Positions 11,600 through 22,759 of a stretch of DNA of 64,000 nucleotides are shown here, in pieces. Source of the DNA: Papaver somniferum (taxonomy: Eukaryota; Streptophyta; Magnoliopsida; Ranunculales; Papaveraceae). Location of the stretch: assembly GCF_003573695.1 (NCBI RefSeq), contig NC_039359.1, forward strand, positions 157,224,210-157,288,209, given 5' to 3'. Within the stretch, counting starts at the first letter, position 1; the number at the start of each line of letters is the position of its first letter. The notes beneath the pieces were generated by a model. It was not told the DNA's origin. It saw only the letters and a list, made by a program, of their open reading frames with translations, and ran no database searches. Both the position numbers and the translations under genes were made by a program.

Positions 11600-12640
11600 T
11601 GAAAAGGCGGGGGTCTAACAACCACACCCAATATTTCGCTTAGCAATCTGTATGGACTTACTCCAATATACTTTTAAGAGAATCAACTAGTCAGTCAGAC
11701 TCAATCTTAATAAAAGTATATCAAAGAGTTATATCTCACTTTCTCGATTCAATACTTACTCAAGCAAATATAAATCTGCGAGTCTAATTGAATTTCCCAA
11801 TTGATCGATTCAACACACAACCTGGTAAAGAAATAACACAGACACCAGAAGTTTTGTTAACGAGAAAACCGCAAATGCAGAAAAATCCCAGGACCTAGTC
11901 CACATTGAACACACACTGCATTAAGCCGCTACAGACACTATCCTACTACAAACTAGATTCGGTCTGGACTGTAGTTGAACTCCAATCAGTCTCACACTGA
12001 TCTAAGGTACAGTTGCGCTCCTTACGTCTCTGATCCCAGCAGGATACTACGCACTTGATTCCCTTAGCTGATTTCACCCACAACTAAGAGTTGTCAATAC
12101 CCAAAGTCGAAGACTTTAATAAACAAATATGTATTAGACAGAAAAGTCTACGGTAATAGATAAATTTGTCTCCCATAGGAAATACCTACGAGTTTTTGTT
12201 CCGTCTTTTGAGAAATCAAGGTGAACATGAACCAATTGATAACCCGGACTTATATTCTGACGAACATCCTATAATTATCAATCACCTCACAATAATCTTA
12301 ATCGGCTAGCGAAAGAAGACATTGCAGAATCACAAACGATGAGACGAAGGTATTTGTTACTTCTTTTATATCTTTCCTATCGGAGAAATCAATCTCAAGC
12401 CAATCTTAGGATTGTACTCAAATACGATAGAAACAACAAGATCAGATCACGCAACTACAGAGAAAATAGTTGGGTCTGGCTTCACAATCCCAATGAAGTC
12501 TTCAAGTCGTTAACCTACATGGTATCGAGAAGAAACCTAAGGTTAAAGGAGAATCCACTCTAGCTAATACAACTAGTACCACACAGGAGGTGTGGGAATT
12601 AGGTCTCCCTGTCATTCATATAGGAGCTGAACCAGACTCA
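11600..12640 (-). repeat. S2 5' LTR fragment
   Basis: The reverse complement matches the last kilobase of the S3 LTR (about 25430-26575), including the CACACC-TCCTGTGTG block, the exon-like leader and the terminal TTTTCA. It breaks off near 12640. Confidence 0.75.
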
Positions 12641-12878
12641 TTTACTTCAAATTCATAAATTTGAGGGTAATAAAACAACCAAAACTACCGATTTTTAAGT
12701 CAAATCAAAAAATAATATATAACCCCAGATTCATCGAGGGAAATCTCGTGGCTAGACCTTGTTGGAAATTTTCATAAATGTTTGTCGCTATTCCGGGGGA
12801 TGGCTGAAGAGATACCATTAATGGATGGCTGTTGAAAGCATCTGTTGGAGATGAAGAAACATATCCAAAAGGCATGAA

Positions 12879-13175
12879 CAAGGCCGTCTTAGGGGCTAGG
12901 CGATCTAGGCGGTCGCCTAGAGCCCTAAATTGTTGGGGCCCAAAAAAGAATTGTTTACAAGTCATTACTAACAAACATAAGTGTTACTAAACATAAATGT
13001 TACTAAAAAATTGACAGCCTTCGGCCGCCAAGCAAATCCAAGTTATCACTTTAATAGTAACATAAACTTGACTCTCAAACTAAAAATTTTGCCTCCGTTC
13101 TTGACTTAATAGTACATAAAAAGGCCTCAGAAAATAAGTTTGCCTAGGGCACCCCGAAACCATAAGATGGCCCTG
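12879..13175. mobile_element. hAT-type MITE (297 bp)
   Basis: The ends form an inverted repeat, CAAGGCCGTCTTAGG on the left and CAGGGCCATCTTATGG read inward from the right. The flanks are an 8-bp target duplication with one mismatch, GGCATGAA at 12871-12878 and GGTATGAA at 13176-13183. Eight-base duplications and CA-GGGCC ends are typical of hAT elements. No transposase frame is present. Confidence 0.7.
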
Positions 13176-13234
13176 GGTATGAAACCCTCCTTAAATAGTG
13201 AAGTTTTTCTCCCATTCCATCACATCAAATCAAA

Positions 13235-13435
13235 ATGTTTTCTTCTTCTATAATAGCATCATCAGAACCTTATCCAGTGTGTTATTGGTCGGGTCAAGGA
13301 AGTACAGTCCTTGAATTCGATTACGGTGTTAGGGTTTCATTGAATCTTGAAGGCATAATTCGAGAGACCTGTTGTACTCACCAATTTAATTGGGACAGGT
13401 CGAATTATTGTCTAAAAAAATCGAAAGAGCCTTAA
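13235..13435 (+). other. Short unidentified frame
   Basis: A 66-codon frame starting MFSSSIIASS lies beside the hAT MITE. A stretch in its middle looks more protein-like than the surrounding noise, but I recognise no family and see no splice partners with confidence. It could be an exon of a degraded host gene or chance. Confidence 0.2.
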
Positions 13436-13477
13436 AGTCAGGGGTACACCATTCTTCTGTTTTCATCCTCTAGATTA

Positions 13478-13940
13478 GAGCAAGTCTTATGGTGGAATCC
13501 AATCTATTCCAAGTGTGGAAAAACCATGGAATGTCAAGTCTAGTGGCTTCCAAGTTGGGGTCTTCCACAGAAAATCCAAGCAGGGTTCCATGATTTGGTG
13601 GAAGGGTCCGTGGAATCCATGGAAACGCTAATAAGAATAGCGTAGTAGAAGACAAAAAACGCTATTAAGAATAGCACTAAAAAACACTATTAAGAATAGC
13701 ACTCAGTGCTATTAAAAGTAGCGTTTTTTTTATCCGTAGATTTAAAATGAGTTGTTGAAATCTAACGGCTGAGAAAAAAAAGCTATTCTTAATAGCACTG
13801 AGTGCTATTCTTAATAGCGTTTTTTAGTGCTATTAAGAATAGCGTTTTCACTATTCCACCATTACACTTGCGCTTCCATCCACAATTCCAAATACTGAGG
13901 TGGCGTAGAAGATGGATGAATTCCACCATAAGACTTGCTC
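13478..13940. mobile_element. Hairpin-rich MITE (463 bp), PIF/Harbinger-like
   Basis: The termini are inverted copies of GAGCAAGTCTTATGGTGGAA. The flanks are TTA (left) and CTA (right), near a 3-bp duplication. The interior has at least five copies, in both orientations, of an AGTGCTATTAAGAATAGCG-type motif, so transcripts would fold into stacked hairpins. Family assignment rests on the short duplication and is tentative. Confidence 0.6.
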
Positions 13941-16779
13941 CTAACCCAATTTTCCAACAGACCAATCTAAGGCTTTCGTGTCAAATTCCACGTTACCAGT
14001 CCTAGAATTGTTTTTTAGGAAATTCCTCGAAGGGTTTGCTGGGGTCTGTAATCTGTATAATAACCCCAAGTCCTTTTAATATTTTCTCAGTTAAGTTGTT
14101 TCTCTAATGAACTCACTCATTCACATGACATCTCCATTTTTTAAACCTGCCACACACCACATGGGTTAAAACAGAATTCTAAACCTTTACTTTTCTGTTT
14201 TTCCTGTGAACAGAGAATTCTTTTATTTTTATTTAAATTTCAAACTAAAAAAACACAATCATTTAATTCCACAGAAAATCAAAAGCACCAAAAACTCAGA
14301 AAAGAAAAAGATTTATACTAATACGCATGCTTCTCATTGGATTCTCATTTTCACCTTACAAAATGGTGTAATAAGGGTCAAACTTTGTCCTATAAAGAAA
14401 TTGAACCAAACGAAACCTTTTCCCTATTTTATTGCTAAAAACGTTCTCTTTTGTCAACCTCGACTTTGACGTTCCGTATTAACTATTTGGATTGATTTTA
14501 CCAAACAGAAACTCTGACTCCTGATTGAAAATACATAAATACCCTGTCACCACTTTATCCTCTGACTCTGAGTCAACGTGGATGATTTTGACAAGATAGT
14601 CCTATTTTATGCAATGTCGTTGGTCTTTAAATTTGGTTTTCCTGTTTCCCACTCCATTTTTCCTATTTTCCAAACTCTCTTTACCATTTGAAAGATTAAT
14701 TCACTTTTGATTTTGCTTTTTTCCCTATTTACCGCCTATAAAAAATCAACTAATTATGACCATGACTATTAGCATTTTCCTTCTTCTTCCTTACCCACAA
14801 AAAGAAACCATTAATAGACCTTTAAGGTAGAAACCCTAGATCATGCTTCAAAAAACAAAAACAAAAAAACCTAGGTCGTGAATGATTTTGGCCTTCCACC
14901 CACTATTAAGCTTACCGTTGCTAGCAGTCCTCAGACATATTTTCATGAATGATTTTCCTTCTATTTTCAACTTAATTAAAACTGTAGCTTTGTGGAAGAG
15001 GAGGTACGTAGGTGTACAGAGCATGCAAATCATACGAGACTTCATGAGTTTAGAATTTTAATTAAGTACAGTCCAGGAATTGAATAACCATAATGATATA
15101 GATAGTTTTGCTCAACCATTTCTCTGCAATGTAATGTTTATAATTGATATCCTTTGATGCATTTAATTGGTCATGGCTAGCTCATGAGGGTGTACAGACC
15201 CCTTGAAGTTCATGAAAGCATCGTTTGCTACCAAACCTGTAAAACAAAACAATAGGTGATTGAACGTAGAGGTGGAATGTGGAGGTGGGAAAGAAGATAC
15301 AGTTGTCGGTGGTGGAGATGTAGATCGAGAATAAATTGGTTTCTTTTGTTTAGTTGTTGGGTAATTTTATAGTTGGGTTTAAATAAAAAGTCAAGGGATA
15401 ATATTTAGGATACGTGAAAATTTGTATGGGTGGTACGTAGGATTATTAGGGATGAGAATTTAAGTGGATGGGAAATAGGAAAAATAGGGATAGCATATAG
15501 GGAAAACCTTAAATTTTACTCCTTTTTCACTTTTTTCTAACTAAAAATTACAATGATTTTAACTGTTACATTGTAAAGGAGCTCATTTACTTTGAAAACG
15601 AAATTTGAACTGATTTCAACCGTTTACTCCATGGAATGATGATCCGATTATCATACTATGATTTTAAGATACCCAATCAACCATACAAGAAGTAAACATA
15701 ATTATCATACGACACTAATTGTCTCGCTATTTCTTGTGTTGCACTCTGAAATGAGAATCAAATTATAGATACACTCTTAAAATTATACTACCTTCATTTA
15801 CATTCGTAAAACAGGCCAAATTGAAAAAGTTAAAATAACATTTTTACAAAAACCAAGGAAATATAACACGAGAATAAAATTGGACATTTACTAGTCGGAC
15901 CTTTACTAGTAGCTTAATTGAACATGTCTAATCAAAATTTGTCTGTTAACTTGGGCACGTTCTATATATATGACCCGCACATTAAAATGTAGCCCTCTAG
16001 GCTGACACTAGGTGGGGGTTCCCGCACAATTATTTTATAAAATCGGGCTAGGATGAGCCTAGTGTAACTTTTGCCGGCTACAGTAAAAATCTTCTCATAG
16101 TATTTTATTTTTCTTGAAAACTCAAGCACCTCCTTTCGTAGCCCGGTAGCCTCATAGGTGCTTTTCCTTCTTTTTTGTAAAGCCCTCCACGAGCCAAAAG
16201 TTCTATAGTACCGAGAAGTGACAAATAAAATGTACTCGACGGCCGTTGGGAACATTTTCCCACCCGTTGGCCAGCAACTCCAATCAATTTCAAAACTTGC
16301 TCGGTAGGGAACAACCTCCGCCCCAAACAGTAACTACAATCGTACTGTCATCAGCACATTCAAATTACCTTGGATTTTTTCTCTTTTCAAAATTTATGAT
16401 CAAAGTACAAAATTCAAGTTTTTGAATTCTTAGACAAAGACCCCACAGGAGGCTCATAGTGCAAAAGTATGTCATCAGCGCCATTTTTGTAGTTTTGCAG
16501 AAGCATCAACGGGGGATGGATGGATATCCAAGATTTCACTGTCGTTACTTTTGTAGCTTTTGATGAACATAAAGCATCCACTCTTTTTTTACTCCAGACA
16601 GTCAAATTTACTATCCACTCCACCACAGTGGCAATTACGTAATTAATTGAGAAAGTAGAGGGTAAAGTACAGCGCAGTCTTCCAGACATCAAGCGGGGAG
16701 AATAAAATTTGAGTCCCGTTGTTTTCTTCTGTAGTATTATTTTTTTGAATTTCAAAAACATCAAACGGCTCTGTTTTCT
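13941..16779 (+). other. Intergenic region upstream of the IQD gene
   Basis: Mostly AT-rich non-coding DNA. A GC-richer block at about 15960-16330 has overlapping open frames on the minus strand that I cannot identify. Degenerate Stowaway-like sequence may lie near 15780-15860. The IQD promoter should be in the last kilobase, but I cannot point to one clear TATA box. Confidence 0.4.
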
Positions 16780-16989
16780 ATCTCTTTCTCTCTCTCTAGA
16801 AATCAGAAAAAACCAGACCCGTAATTGCAGAAACCAAACAAAACAGCGAACCCTCTTTTCTGTTCATCTTCCTTCTCTCTATCTCTCTCTTTAGACATGA
16901 TTTGAAGTTTATCTAAGAAACAGGGAATTATTTTTTCAAGTGGTGTGTGTTTTGTTTAATCAAGAGATTTTTGTGAGATTTTTCTAGTG
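16780..16989 (+). promoter_or_regulatory. Probable IQD 5' UTR with CT tracts and a two-codon uORF
   Basis: CT-rich runs (CTCTTTCTCTCTCTCT-type at about 16780-16800 and 16870-16890) are typical of plant 5' UTRs. A minimal upstream ORF, ATG-ATT-TGA, sits at 16897-16905, 93 bases before the main ATG at 16990. Whether it affects translation is unknown. Confidence 0.45.
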
Positions 16990-19900
16990 ATGGGTGCGTC
17001 AGGGAAATGGTTAAAATCACTCATGAGTGTTAAAAAACAAGAAAAAGATGAACAGGTTTGGGTCTAAATCTCTTTTTTACACTCTGGGTTTTGTTTATTT
17101 TCTCAGGGTTTTGAGTTAATTTATTTGATTTGATAGGATTTTTGAGTAAATCTTTTTGTTTTGATTTTGATGTGCAGGAGAAAGTGGTGGGGGGTAATAA
17201 AGGGAAGAAATGGAAGTTATTTAGAAGTTCTTCAGGTGAACTTGGATCAGGATGGAAAGGATTTAAAAATGGAAGAAGAGCAGCATCTGAAATAGGATCT
17301 GATGATTCTTCATCACTTGCCGGTGATTACCCTCATCATCATCAGAAAAATGGTTTCAATGCTGCAGTTGCTAAAGTTGTTAGAGCTCAACCTAAAGATT
17401 TTAGAGTTGTTAGACAGGAATGGGCTGCTATAAGGATTCAAACTGCTTTTCGTGCTTTTCTGGTAAAAGGAGTCTTTACCTTGTAGATTTATTGGATTTT
17501 TGATTGAATGATCTGAAATTTTCAGTTTGGGGATCAGTTTTCTGATGTCTTTAGGGGTATTTTCATATGTATTGTGCATGAGGTGTTTGATTGAATTACC
17601 AGCTCGGTTTCTTTGTAGTTACTGTTTTGTTGATTTCCCAAAAGCAAAAACCATTTTTTTTTCTTCAGGATTTGATTGATTACTAATTTTTGATTGATTT
17701 TGATGGAGAGTTATGACTTGGGTTGTATTCTACTGGTGAAACTAACACAACTGTGCTGCAGTGTAGATTAACATGTAGTTGTGACTCTCTAACCTGCACC
17801 GCAACAGCTGTGATAGCTTCACCAATATATTCAATTTGATAACTGCTGATTAGGTCTAGTTCTGTGTCTGTGGTTTTAGATTGTTTGTTAAAAGTTAATA
17901 TTCACAGTGCAGTATTTATAGATTCACAGTGTAATAGTAAAAATTATAAACATTGAAGTATCTTACAGTGATGGGTGCTTAAAGGTCAGTTTTAGCATGG
18001 TTTCAACTTATGGTGCCTTTGGGTCCAGACTCCAGTTATGCTATTTGCTGCCCTATTGCCCAAATGTTAATCTGCGATCTGAAATGTTTCAAAAGATGGA
18101 GCTAGTATGCCCTGCAAATGATGCACTCCATTGGGAAATGCTACCATAGATTAATTTTGGGTGACGAATATGGCTGCAAATAGCATTGTTGAAAGTTTCC
18201 TGTCTCTAATTTCATTGTTCTGCTAGTTACCTAGAAATGCTTAATTGCTTATGAGTATATGACCGAAGAATTACCAACTCACTTTCATTTTAGGTTGATT
18301 TCCCAAAAGAAAAACCCTTTTTACCATCGGAATTTGATGTGCTTTTGATTGATAACTCACTCATTCTTGACTGCTTGAGGTGGAGACTTGTATTCTATAG
18401 GTGAAGCTAACACAACTGTGTTGTAGTGTAGGTTAACATGTAGTGGCGAATCAGTTAACCTGCACCCCAACAGCTGGGAAAGCTTCACCAATGTATTAAA
18501 TAAAATATGATGAATTCTGAGTAGGTCTAGTTTTGTGCGTGGTTTAATATAGTATGTTAACAGTTAATGGAGTACATTTGGGTGAGGCATAAAGAGTTCT
18601 TTTGTTCATGAGCCTGTAAACTTTATTATGGATTTAGTATAGTTATAAAATTCGGAAACATGGAAGTATCTTTCTGGTGATGTGTGCTTAAAGGTCAGTT
18701 TTAGCATGGTTTCAACTTGTAGTACCTCTAGGTCCAGACATTCTGTTTGCCGCCCTATTCAACATCCAAATGTTAGTCTATGACTTGAGATTTATCAAAA
18801 GTTGTTGTAGCTAGTATGCCCTGCAAATGATGCAACCCATTTAGAAAGGCTACTATAGATTGCTTTTGGGTGATGAATATGGCTGCAAATATGTAAGTTC
18901 TCTGCCTCATATACTCAGCCCTTCTAAACGTGGACCAATTTGATGGTCCAAAAACAGACCAAGGCAGGGTAGTTCCACCCATTCCTTAAAAGGCATTGGT
19001 CTGCGTTGGTCCACATTTGGTCCATCAAATTGGTCCACCTCTAGCAGGGCCAAGTACATGAGGCAGAGTTTTATCTTCTATTGGTCATCGGTAAGTCTGT
19101 TAATGTGCTTTGGCACAACAAATTCAGCATGGTTTCAGTGTATAGCAAGGTTTTACTTATCAAGGGCTGTTGTATTGATATCAATTGCTTTAGAATCACA
19201 GAATCATTGTGTGTTGCATTTGTTTTTTTGTCTTTGTGCTTGCTGTCGTTGGAGATCTTTGCTATCAGTTTATGTTCCATTGGGCTTAACATTTGTGTAT
19301 TGGTAATTTCCGTGCTTGTAGTCAAGGCGAGCATTGAGAGCTTTGAAAGGGATTGTAAGGCTCCAGGCTCTTGTTCGTGGCAGGCAGGTAAGGAAGCAAG
19401 CTGCTGTTACACTGAGGTGCATGCAGGCTCTTGTTCGTGTCCAAGCTAGAGTTAGGGCCAGGCGTGTTCGTATGTCTATGGAAGGGCAGGCTGTGCAACA
19501 AATTTTGAATGAACACCGCAGCAAATCTGATATCCTAAAACAAGCTGAGGTATAAATTTCATTTCTAAAGAAATAAGTTTATATTGGGTATGTAGCTTCT
19601 TAAAGTAAGAGGATTACAGAATAGTTAAAAATGCTACCTTTTTGTTTCTCTAGGCTGGATGGTGTGATAGTCAAGGAACACTAGATGAAATTCGAACAAA
19701 GTTACAATTGAGGCAAGAGGGAGCTCTTAAGAGGGAGAGAGCAATTGCATATGCACTTTCTCAGCAGGTATTTTTGCGAGACTCTGGTTACTTGATTGAA
19801 TCTCTTGTTCCTTTGTCTGATTTGGTTTTGCGGTACCAACTCATTTTTCCTGGTTTCAGCAATGGCGATCAACTCCTTATTCAAACTCAAAACCAAATGG

Positions 19901-20642
19901 ATCTCTAGCATCTCTGAAGAATTACGAACAAGATAAGAGTAACTGGGGATGGAGCTGGTTAGAACGTTGGATGGCAGCTAAACCATGGGAAAACCGGTTA
20001 ATGGAACAAAGCAATTCTGACCCCTTAGAGATGACACCTTTGAAAAAGAGTGAACCTATGAAAAAAGGCGAAGCTTATACAGGTAGCTGCACCAGATCAA
20101 AATCTTCCGAGCCCAGTCTTGTTAGAGTTAGGAAAAACAACATGACCACTAGAATTTCTGCAAAGCCTCCATTTGTGGGTCGTTCATCTTCAGGGCCAAG
20201 TTCTGATTTATACGAAGATAGTTCAGAATCTTCTTCATCTCTCTATGCGTCCTCGACTCAGGTGTCTGGCAACACTCAGTTGGCATCCGATAGAGCAGAA
20301 GAGAGCAGGAGTAGACCTAATTACATGAGCCTCACTAAATCCATCAAAGCCAAGCAAAGACCTATCAACTATTCTTCAACCAGAAGCCAGAAGCAGTCAT
20401 TGGATGAAATTCAGTTTAATAACAGGTCTGGAACATTTTCAAATGGGGATGCAAGAAGTCAGAAGCAGTCATTGGATGAAGTTCAGTTGAATAGCAGGTT
20501 AGGTACAATTTCAAATGGAGATACAAGAAGTAATGCAGGTTCTGATCCTTCAATCTATTTCTCAAAACCACTTAAACAACCAACAAGATTGGACAATAGA
20601 TCAGTAAGGGGAAGGGAGAAGGAGAACTGCTATTATAACTGA
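16990..20642 (+). CDS. IQ67-domain (IQD) calmodulin-binding scaffold protein
   Basis: Exons: 16990-17055, 17178-17462, 19322-19549, 19654-19767 and 19860-20642. All four introns are GT-AG, and the joined frame is open for 491 aa. The N-terminus [16 protein letters not shown] is the family signature. The IQ67 domain spans about residues 105-172, with an IQ motif ([13 protein letters not shown]) split after Leu117 by an intron, the diagnostic position in this family. Two more Arg-rich IQ-like repeats follow, including [13 protein letters not shown]. The C-terminal third is Ser/Arg/Lys-rich and low in predicted structure, with a 24-residue tandem repeat. IQD proteins bind calmodulin and associate with microtubules, plasma membrane or nucleus in shaping cell form. 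The exact subgroup is not determined. Intron 2 is large (1859 bp) and holds a duplication and a MITE. It looks functional. Confidence 0.95.
17620..18895 (+). repeat. Tandem duplication inside IQD intron 2
   Basis: Two diverged copies lie about 665 bp apart. For example GGTGAAACTAACACAACTGT at 17735 matches 18400, and AGTTTTAGCATGGTTTCAAC occurs in both. Copies are about 17620-18280 and 18285-18895. Divergence suggests an old event with no effect on the exons. Confidence 0.75.
18900..19068. mobile_element. Small MITE in IQD intron 2 (169 bp)
   Basis: About 50 bp at each end are inverted copies (CTCTGCCTCATATACT on the left and CTCTGCCTCATGTACT inward from the right, both running on into GTGGACCAATTTGATGG). 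I cannot fix the target duplication, so the superfamily is open. Confidence 0.7.
20382..20525 (+). repeat. 72-bp coding tandem duplication in IQD exon 5
   Basis: Two adjacent 72-bp copies (20382-20453 and 20454-20525) each encode 24 residues starting RSQKQSLDE and ending SNGD plus one residue. The unit is a multiple of three, so the frame is kept. It lies in the disordered C-terminal part outside the IQ67 domain. Confidence 0.9.
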
Positions 20643-21249
20643 AAAACCTTTTAGTTTTATATTTTGTGTGTTGTTTTTTGAGTTCAACATCTTGTTGTCT
20701 TGTAAGATTGAAGAACTACTTTGGGTTTTAAGAGAGAGTTGTGCATCTAAATTATGAACCTGGATGGAGCCTGATGAAGCTTTGCTGCCAATGTTCTTTC
20801 TTTTGTAATATAAATGATATTAGCTGGAAAATGTAGCACTGATTCAAGTTTTTATTTATTTTGTGATCTTCAAATGAAATCTCGCAAGTGTTGGATTGTA
20901 CCAGATGATGAGGTATGCGAATTTGATCTTATGGATCGACTTCTTTTTGCATGTTAGAGCTTGATTCATTTGATATCATTCTTGGTCTGTAGACTACTTT
21001 CCAAAATGTGAACGGACCCTAGACTATTTCATGGATAGAGGTCTTAGTCTTAGAGGGGCCTAAACTTGTCCTTTTTTTGCGGCCGAAGGGCGCACCATTT
21101 TTTGATAAGAAGAAGATAGATGCGGTAGGAATGTTGTAAATAAGAAAGTTTTGTCATCGGTGTCCAAGTTTTGCATAGCATGGGCTATAAGTTACATGGG
21201 CTTAGTTACGATTATGAATGGGCTGACATGTATTTGCATGAACTTTTTT
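20643..21249 (+). other. IQD 3' UTR and downstream spacer
   Basis: T-rich sequence after the stop, with TTTTGTAATATAAATG near 20810 as a plausible polyadenylation region. No further gene is seen before the TIR element. Confidence 0.4.
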
Positions 21250-22690
21250 GGAACAATTTTTTGGGACCATGCTTTTTTTTTTTGCGAGGGAATCATTATT
21301 TGATAAGGCCAACTTCCGTACGCTTATAAGGGGTATTCTAAAATTATGAAAAATACTAATTTACCCTTTATCCTAATTTAAATTAAAACCATCCAAATAA
21401 CCTCATAAACCTAATCATACATGAATCATTAACCAAAATAAAAAATAAATAGTGAGGGGAGGAGAGGTACCGGGAATTTTTAGTTTTGAAAAAAAAAATC
21501 CTTCTCTTCTTCTTACCTCGTTCTATCTATGATATTCCTCGTTCGATTGAAAAAACTAACTTTTAATTTGTTTTTGATTGAAAATATTGAGTAGAAATCA
21601 TCAGAATTGGGTTTAAACGGAATTTACATTAACATGTTCGGCTAGGAATAATTTAAAAAAAAAAACCTAATTTCCTAACCGAACATTCTGAAACCAAGAA
21701 CACGAAGATCACTTTGGCCATTACGATTTTTTTGCCATAACCGAACCGTTGCATAGAACAACTAATGCCGAGGTCGGTTGGTTCACAAAAAAAAAAAAAA
21801 TTGCTAATCGAACACCTCCCTGAAAACCAATATGTTGTTTGCAATGGGTTAGGTTAGTTGGAAAATTTTGTCCCTAGACAAACTCTTGTATAGAACAACA
21901 AATGTTGAGTTCGGTTGGTTCACATTTTTTTTTTGCTAACCGAACTCTTCTCTGAAAACCAATTTGTTGAGTTAGTTAGTTAGGTTAGTTGGAAAGTTTT
22001 TTCCCTAACCGAACTCTACTTTGCAAACACATATGTTGAGTACGGTTTATTTGAGAGTTTTTTCTCCTAACCCAACTTCAATCTAAGAACTCTTGTGTTG
22101 ACACAATAGCCGAACAAAATAAAAACCATTAAAGCAAATTTCGGCTACCCGCGTCTTCAGAAACATTAGTCGAATTGCATTTCCATATAAGTTCGGCTAC
22201 TTGTTCTTCAGATATTACAACCGAACTTGTTTGACCTAGCCGAAATATACTTCAATTTTTTTCAATTTTAGGAAAGTTTGGCCAATTCAAGCAACATTAA
22301 CGAATACTTTAAGAGATAAAGGTTCTAATTTGGAGGAGCTATCCTCAATCGAATCACTCAACTCGTATTCACCCATCTCAATTTTTTCCTTTCATATTCA
22401 ACTACTTTAGTCTCTCAATAATTCTTCTTTTTATGAAAAAACCTAACCTCACTAATCACTAATTAACTTAACTTAACCATTTAGATGATCATTATACTAA
22501 CTAATAACTACACTAGCTAATCGTTATACAAAATTAATCAGAGAGGGTAATTCGGTATTGAGGGTAATTTGGTATTAACATATATATTTGGATAAGGGGT
22601 GGCTTTGGTTTACTTCAAAATGTCTTACCCAAAACAAAACAATGGTCCCCAAAAAAAACCACGGTTCCCAAAAAATCGTTCTTTTTTCGC
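21250..22690. mobile_element. Non-autonomous TIR element with TTCGG-rich interior
   Basis: The ends are diverged inverted copies built on TTTTTTGGGACCATG and long T runs (left about 21250-21310, right about 22600-22690). The interior has no transposase. It has a roughly 140-bp tandem unit (ATAGAACAAC...TCGGTTGGTTCAC at about 21751 and 21891) and repeated GTTCGGCT/AGCCGAAC-type motifs. Exact borders and target duplication are unclear. Confidence 0.5.
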
Positions 22691-22759
22691 TTTAAAAGGT
22701 TTTTATCTTTGGAACTCCTCTCAGGAATACTAGATTGCAATTCTTCAAATGAAACTCTA

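Larger units (their letters stand above)
10422..12640 (-). mobile_element. S2: minus-strand Sirevirus-like fragment (5' LTR part, PBS, gag part)
   Basis: Read on the minus strand, it has an LTR end (12640 down to 11600), the primer binding site TTGGTATTAGAG just after it, then gag from about 11525 to 10422. There it is cut by S1 insertion; the remainder should lie left of the window. The LTR is closely related to that of S3. Its upstream part is lost beyond about 12640. Confidence 0.75.

Noticed and set aside
12705..12974. Minus-strand frame of 89 codons
   Set aside because: It runs across the border of the hAT MITE at 12879, so it cannot be an old gene; no family match.
19081..19449. Overlapping frames on both strands near IQD exon 3
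   Set aside because: They cross the intron 2/exon 3 border or mirror the Arg-rich IQ67 coding; the spliced IQD model explains the region.
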